A stretch of DNA of 64,000 nt from JACCTI01 sp038237435 (GTDB lineage Bacteria; Verrucomicrobiota; Verrucomicrobiia; Chthoniobacterales; UBA10450). Position numbers and translations under genes: made by a program. Location: positions 372,001 through 436,000 of the forward strand of contig JBBRYT010000001.1 of the NCBI GenBank assembly GCA_038237435.1, read 5' to 3'. The notes below the pieces were generated by a model. That model saw nothing but the letters and a program-made list of their open reading frames with translations, did not search any database and was not told where the DNA came from. This document shows, piece by piece, positions 60,390-64,000 of this stretch. Each line of letters opens with the position of its first letter. Position 1 is the first letter of the stretch.

Positions 60390-61328
60390 CTAGCTTTTAA
60401 TTCCTGTAGCAAAAACTGTCTGGAAATGCGGACTTTCCTTCTCGCGTGAGACGACGGTGACTTCGATTTTCTTGAAGCCGGGTTCTTCGAGCCACTGATG
60501 AAGCTGCACTTCGCTAAAGCCTAACCAGTGGTCGGCATAAAGTTCGCGCGCGCGCTCGAAACGATGGCTGAGCAAATCGAGGATTACGAGCCGCCCTCCT
60601 TTTTTCAAGATGCGATGCGCACTTTCGACGGCGCGTTCGGGATGAAGCGCGTGATGCAAGGCCTGGCTCAAGATCGCGAGATCCATCGATCCTTTTTCAA
60701 TCGGCGGATCTTCGATGTCGCCTAATCGATACTCGAGATTTTTGAAGCCATGGTCGGCCGCGAGTTTCGAGCCGAACTCGACCATCTTGGGTGAGTTGTC
60801 GATCGCGATGACCTTCTTCGCCGTCTTCGCGAGCAGCTGCGACAAGGTTCCTTCGCCTGCGCCAAGATCGGCCACGGTTTGTGCTGGTAACAATGTGATC
60901 AGCGTGTGCGCGAGGGCCTGCCAGGAACGACCGGGCACATAACTGCGCCCGAATTTTCCCGCGAGCTCGTCGAAGTAGAACCGCGCTTTGTCCTGTCTTT
61001 TCCGCAAAGCGACTTTGAGCGCGGTGCGATCGCGGGTCGTTTCCGGAAGTTCGCGCGCCAAAGTCCGCGTGAGCTCGGTCACTTTCGCATGCGTGGCGTT
61101 TTGTCCGTTCGCCTGGTTGAGCGCGTAATAAACATTCTTTCCCGCGCGCCGATCGGCCACTACCCCGGCGCGTTTCAATTGCGCGAGATGACTCGAAATG
61201 CGCGATTGGCCCATGCCCATGATGTCCTGCAACTCGGCCACGGAAAGTTCCTCCTGCTCAAGCAAAAGGATCAGTCGCAGGCGTGTGGGATCGGCGACGA
61301 GACGGAGAAAATTTAGGGTTGACGACAT
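60390..61328 (-). CDS. ArsR-family regulator fused to SAM methyltransferase (SahR-like)
   Basis: 312 aa. Residues 1-85 are an ArsR-type winged helix (FLRLVADPTRLRLILLLEQE, RISSHLAQLKRAGVVADRR, KNVYYALN). Residues 150-310 are a class I methyltransferase (VADLGAGEGTLSQLLA, IAIDNSPKMVEFG, GSMDLAILSQALHHALHPE, ILKKGGRLVILDLL). The gene is divergent from metK-ahcY, 100 nt away. ArsR-type proteins called SahR control SAM-cycle genes in Proteobacteria by sensing S-adenosylhomocysteine, and the methyltransferase fold here could serve as that sensor. This role is inferred from domain make-up and position. Confidence 0.82.
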   Translation of the reverse strand: MSSTLNFLRLVADPTRLRLILLLEQEELSVAELQDIMGMGQSRISSHLAQLKRAGVVADRRAGKNVYYALNQANGQNATHAKVTELTRTLARELPETTRDRTALKVALRKRQDKARFYFDELAGKFGRSYVPGRSWQALAHTLITLLPAQTVADLGAGEGTLSQLLAKTAKKVIAIDNSPKMVEFGSKLAADHGFKNLEYRLGDIEDPPIEKGSMDLAILSQALHHALHPERAVESAHRILKKGGRLVILDLLSHRFERARELYADHWLGFSEVQLHQWLEEPGFKKIEVTVVSREKESPHFQTVFATGIKS

Positions 61329-61353
61329 CAGCGGATGGCGTGACCATACATCT

Positions 61354-61392
61354 ACGCATCATGATTGGTCAATATGATCAGTTCTGATGCGT
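61354..61392. promoter_or_regulatory. Candidate operator between the ArsR regulator and metK
   Basis: ACGCATCA (61354-61361) and TGATGCGT (61385-61392) form a perfect 8-bp inverted repeat with 23 nt between. Inside it lies a smaller dyad, ATTG-GT-CAAT, followed by TATGATCA, which includes a -10-like TATGAT at 61373-61378. The site sits in the only intergenic space shared by the divergent regulator and metK. Confidence 0.5.
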
Positions 61393-61428
61393 TCCGCGTC
61401 TCTCAACTTCAACCATCAATCTTTCGCC

Positions 61429-62631
61429 ATGGCTCGCCGTTTCATTTTTTCCTCGGAATCCGTCGGAGAAGGTCACCCGGACAAAGTTTGCGACACGATT
61501 TCCGACGCCGTGCTTGATGCCTGTCTGAAACTCGATCCGACCAGCCGCGTTGCCTGCGAAACCTACGCCAAGAGCAATATCGTGATCGTCGGCGGTGAAA
61601 TCACCGTGCCGATTTTGAAGAAAGAGCGCCGCTCGCTCACTTCCGTTTTGAACATCGATTCGATCGTGCGCAGCGCGATCGAGGAGATCGGCTATGTGAA
61701 CGAGGACGATGTCTTCCACGCCAACAAAGTTTTCATCAGCAACATCATTACCGATCAATCATCCGACATTTCGCAGGGCGTCGATCAGAAGGAAGCCGCA
61801 GGCAAAGGCCATGCCGAGCAAGGCGCGGGCGATCAAGGATTGATGTTCGGTTTTGCTTGCGACGAAACGCCAGAACTTATGCCCGCACCGATCATGTTTG
61901 CGCATCGGCTTGGGCGCGAGCTTACCCGTATTCGCAAAAACGGCGACTGTCCGTGGCTGCGGCCGGATGCGAAGTCGCAGGTCTCCGTCGTTTACGAAGA
62001 CAACAAACCGGTCGGTATTTCCAATGTTGTCATTTCTACGCAACACGCCGCCGACGTCTCGCATGACGAGATCGAGAAATTTTGCGTCGAGAAAGTGATT
62101 CGCAAAGTTTTGCCTGGCGAGATGTTGAATGGCAGCACTCAGTTTTTGATTAATCCGACCGGCCGTTTTGTCATCGGGGGACCGCAAGGCGACACCGGAT
62201 TAACCGGTCGCAAAATCATCGTTGATAGCTACGGCGGCATGGGTCGCCACGGCGGTGGCGCATTTTCCGGAAAAGATCCGAGCAAAGTCGATCGCAGCGC
62301 CGCCTACATGGGTCGCTGGGTGGCGAAGAATGTTGTCGCGGCGGGACTGGCGCGACGTTGCGAAATTCAATTCGCCTACGCGATCGGTCATCCGCAGCCG
62401 GTCAGCATTCACATCAATACTTTCCTGACCAACACCGTCGACGAAGAGAAAATCGAGAACGCGGTCAAACGTGTTTTCAGTTTCAAACCGGCCGACATCA
62501 TCCAGCAGCTTGATCTGCTCCGCCCGATTTACAGCAAGACCACCAACTACGGCCACTTCGGCAAAGACGATCCCGATCTCACCTGGGAAAAAACCGACAA
62601 AGCCGACGAACTCAAAAAAGCCGCCCACTAA
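61429..62631 (+). CDS. metK: S-adenosylmethionine synthetase
   Basis: 400 aa from the ATG at 61429 (MARRFIFSSESVGEGHPDK). All signatures are present: SVGEGHPDKVCDTISDAVLD, GAGDQGLMFGFAC, FVIGGPQGDTGLTGRKI and the P-loop-like GGGAFSGKDPSKVDRS. It makes SAM from methionine and ATP. ahcY follows after 17 nt, so methyl-donor synthesis and by-product removal are co-transcribed, with the ArsR-methyltransferase gene divergent upstream. Confidence 0.97.
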   Translation: MARRFIFSSESVGEGHPDKVCDTISDAVLDACLKLDPTSRVACETYAKSNIVIVGGEITVPILKKERRSLTSVLNIDSIVRSAIEEIGYVNEDDVFHANKVFISNIITDQSSDISQGVDQKEAAGKGHAEQGAGDQGLMFGFACDETPELMPAPIMFAHRLGRELTRIRKNGDCPWLRPDAKSQVSVVYEDNKPVGISNVVISTQHAADVSHDEIEKFCVEKVIRKVLPGEMLNGSTQFLINPTGRFVIGGPQGDTGLTGRKIIVDSYGGMGRHGGGAFSGKDPSKVDRSAAYMGRWVAKNVVAAGLARRCEIQFAYAIGHPQPVSIHINTFLTNTVDEEKIENAVKRVFSFKPADIIQQLDLLRPIYSKTTNYGHFGKDDPDLTWEKTDKADELKKAAH

Positions 62632-62648
62632 TTTCTCCTTACAAAAAT

Positions 62649-64000
62649 ATGAGCACTACCGTCACCGCACCGAAGAAGACTAACGACTACAAGGTCGCCG
62701 ACCTTTCACTGGCTGATTTCGGCCGGCGCGAGATCGATATCGCAGAGCAGGAAATGCCGGGGCTGATGTCGATTCGCAAAAAATATTCCGCGGCGAAACC
62801 GCTCAAGGATGTGCGCGTGACTGGTTCGTTGCACATGACCATTCAGACCGCGGTCTTGATTGAAACGCTGGTCGATCTTGGCGCCGATGTGCGCTGGTGT
62901 TCGTGCAACATTTTCTCGACGCAAGATCACGCCGCGGCCGCGATTGCGAAAGCCGGCGTGCCGGTCTTCGCGTGGAAGGGCGAATCGCTCGAGGAATATT
63001 GGTGGTGCACCAATCAGGCGATTTCGTTCGCTGATGGCAAAGGCCCGCAGATGGTTGTCGACGACGGTGGCGACGTGACGCTGTTCATCCACAAAGGTTA
63101 CGAACTCGAAGAAGGCAGCGATTGGATCGAGAGCGAATCGACAAGCCACGAAGAGAAAGTGATCAAGGATTCGCTGCGCGAAATCAAAGCGGAGAACCCA
63201 TATCGCTGGCACGAGCTGGTGAAGGAATGGCGCGGTGTTTCCGAAGAGACGACGACCGGCGTGCATCGCCTCTATCAAATGCTGCAAGCAGGCAAACTGC
63301 TCGTTCCCGCCATCAACGTGAACGACACCGCGACGAAATCGAAATTCGATAATCTCTACGGCTGCCGCCACTCGTTAGTCGACGGTTTGAATCGTGCGCT
63401 CGACGTCATGATTTCCGGCAAGGTCGCGGTTGTTTGCGGCTACGGAGATGTCGGTAAAGGGTGCGCGCAATCACTCCGCGGGCAAGGCGCGCGTGTTGTC
63501 ATCACCGAGATCGATCCGATCAACGCGTTGCAAGCGGCGATGGAAGGCTACGAAGTCACGACCATCGAAGACACGCTGGGACGCGGCGATATTTACGTAA
63601 CCACCACCGGCAACGTCGACATCATCACCTTCGATCACATGGCGAAGATGAAGAATCAGGCGGTCGTCTGCAATATCGGCCACTTCGACAACGAGATTCA
63701 GGTCGAGCGCTTGAACACCGCTAAAGGCGTGAAGCGCACCAACATTAAACCGCAGGTCGATAAGTACACCTTCGAAGACGGCCACGAAATTTTCATGCTC
63801 GCTGAAGGCCGACTCGTGAATCTGGGATGCGCCACTGGCCATCCTTCGTTCGTTATGTCGAACTCGTTTTCGAACCAAGTCCTAGCGCAGCTCGATCTCT
63901 GGGCGAACAAGGACAAGAACAAGCCCGGCGTTTACATCCTGCCGAAAAAACTCGACGAAGAAGTCGCGCGTCTGCACTTGGAAAAAATCGGCGTGAAGCT
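62649..64000 (+). CDS. ahcY: Adenosylhomocysteinase (truncated by the window end)
   Basis: An open frame from the ATG at 62649 runs past base 64000 (450 codons seen, few missing). Signatures: DYKVADLSLADFGRREIDIA, EMPGLMSIRKKY, GSLHMTIQTAVLIETL, CNIFSTQDHAAAAI, NVNDTATKSKFDN with the NAD-side Lys, the NAD motif VVCGYGDVGKGCAQSLRG, and GHPSFVMSNSFSNQVLAQ. It hydrolyses S-adenosylhomocysteine to adenosine and homocysteine, relieving inhibition of methyltransferases. A motif-like ACTCGTTAGTC is at 63370. Confidence 0.97.
   Translation, partial: MSTTVTAPKKTNDYKVADLSLADFGRREIDIAEQEMPGLMSIRKKYSAAKPLKDVRVTGSLHMTIQTAVLIETLVDLGADVRWCSCNIFSTQDHAAAAIAKAGVPVFAWKGESLEEYWWCTNQAISFADGKGPQMVVDDGGDVTLFIHKGYELEEGSDWIESESTSHEEKVIKDSLREIKAENPYRWHELVKEWRGVSEETTTGVHRLYQMLQAGKLLVPAINVNDTATKSKFDNLYGCRHSLVDGLNRALDVMISGKVAVVCGYGDVGKGCAQSLRGQGARVVITEIDPINALQAAMEGYEVTTIEDTLGRGDIYVTTTGNVDIITFDHMAKMKNQAVVCNIGHFDNEIQVERLNTAKGVKRTNIKPQVDKYTFEDGHEIFMLAEGRLVNLGCATGHPSFVMSNSFSNQVLAQLDLWANKDKNKPGVYILPKKLDEEVARLHLEKIGVK

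Noticed and set aside
61329..61428. Possible SAM or SAH riboswitch before metK
   Set aside because: The spacer is only 100 nt, shared with a divergent gene, and is better explained by an operator dyad.
1..64000. CRISPR array, prophage, IS element or integron
   Set aside because: No regularly spaced repeats, transposase, integrase or phage genes were seen; the GCCTAACGAGT copies are irregularly spaced and lack any flanking unit.
1..64000. Very frequent CGATCG/GCGATCG words
   Set aside because: They are common in many GC-rich genomes and follow from frequent Asp/Ile/Arg codons; unlike the 11-mer I cannot show that the excess is beyond composition.

Overview
The window looks like ordinary chromosome of a GC-rich, diderm bacterium. 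The best fit is the Verrucomicrobiota, probably a Spartobacteria/Chthoniobacterales-like soil lineage; this is inferred from gene content, not from a marker tree. Supporting content: an LptD outer-membrane LPS assembly protein, a large TonB-dependent receptor with a 'VVVTGSYIP' plug start, a DUF1800/DUF1501 secreted pair with repeated '..RxLGPSL' domains, HemQ, RNase HIII, and many TPR proteins. I saw no phage, IS element, plasmid gene or CRISPR array.

Layout. 1-7.1 kb (+): end of a probable ketosynthase gene, a catalytically degenerate ketosynthase, lptD, UDP-glucose dehydrogenase, RsmB-type rRNA methyltransferase, M29 aminopeptidase, strong terminator. 7.1-11.4 kb (-): type III pantothenate kinase and a giant TPR protein with a beta-type C-terminal repeat. 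11.5-20.6 kb: hemB, a PD-(D/E)XK-like protein, gpmI, a degenerate alkaline-phosphatase-like membrane protein, then secreted or membrane proteins on the minus strand (discoidin-like, transglutaminase-like, a tiny 'plug-like' protein, a TPR membrane protein). 20.7-24 kb: TonB-dependent receptor. 24.3-35.9 kb: ribE, polyprenyl-phosphate sugar transferase, aroD, LON-domain protein, dGTPase, pyruvate dehydrogenase operon pdhA-pdhB-pdhC, rpsT, L,D-transpeptidase, GT2 glycosyltransferase. 35.9-44.9 kb: hybrid histidine kinase, HU/IHF protein, a coiled-coil/DUF4388 pair, rnhC, mutY, and a tightly overlapped yicC-gmk-coaC-coaB operon. 45-48.5 kb: a 22-residue Lys/Ala peptide gene, inositol-phosphatase family gene, ispF, cysS, hexapeptide acyltransferase-like gene. 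48.5-58 kb: TPR protein, tRNA-Ser(GGA), hemQ, inactive rhomboid-like protein, gcvT-gcvH, receiver protein, DUF1345, DUF1501 and DUF1800. 58-64 kb: xseB-dxs, then an S-adenosylmethionine-cycle module: an ArsR+methyltransferase regulator divergent from metK-ahcY. ahcY runs off the window.

The most unusual signal is not a gene. An 11-base word, GCCTAACGAGT (reverse ACTCGTTAGGC), occurs exactly 19 times on the two strands, where about 0.03 copies are expected by chance. The 10-mer GCCTAACGAG occurs 25 times and the 9-mer GCCTAACGA 39 times. Copies lie in intergenic gaps, at stop codons and inside core genes in several reading frames, where they force codons such as TTA, CTA and AGG. It behaves like a dispersed DNA-level signal (DNA-uptake-sequence-like, recombination or chromosome-organisation motif, or a mini-repeat). 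I know of no such motif described for this group.

A second theme is proteins that keep an enzyme fold but have lost catalytic residues: the ketosynthase, the alkaline phosphatase and the rhomboid. Function calls rest on motif recognition by eye; no database search was possible.
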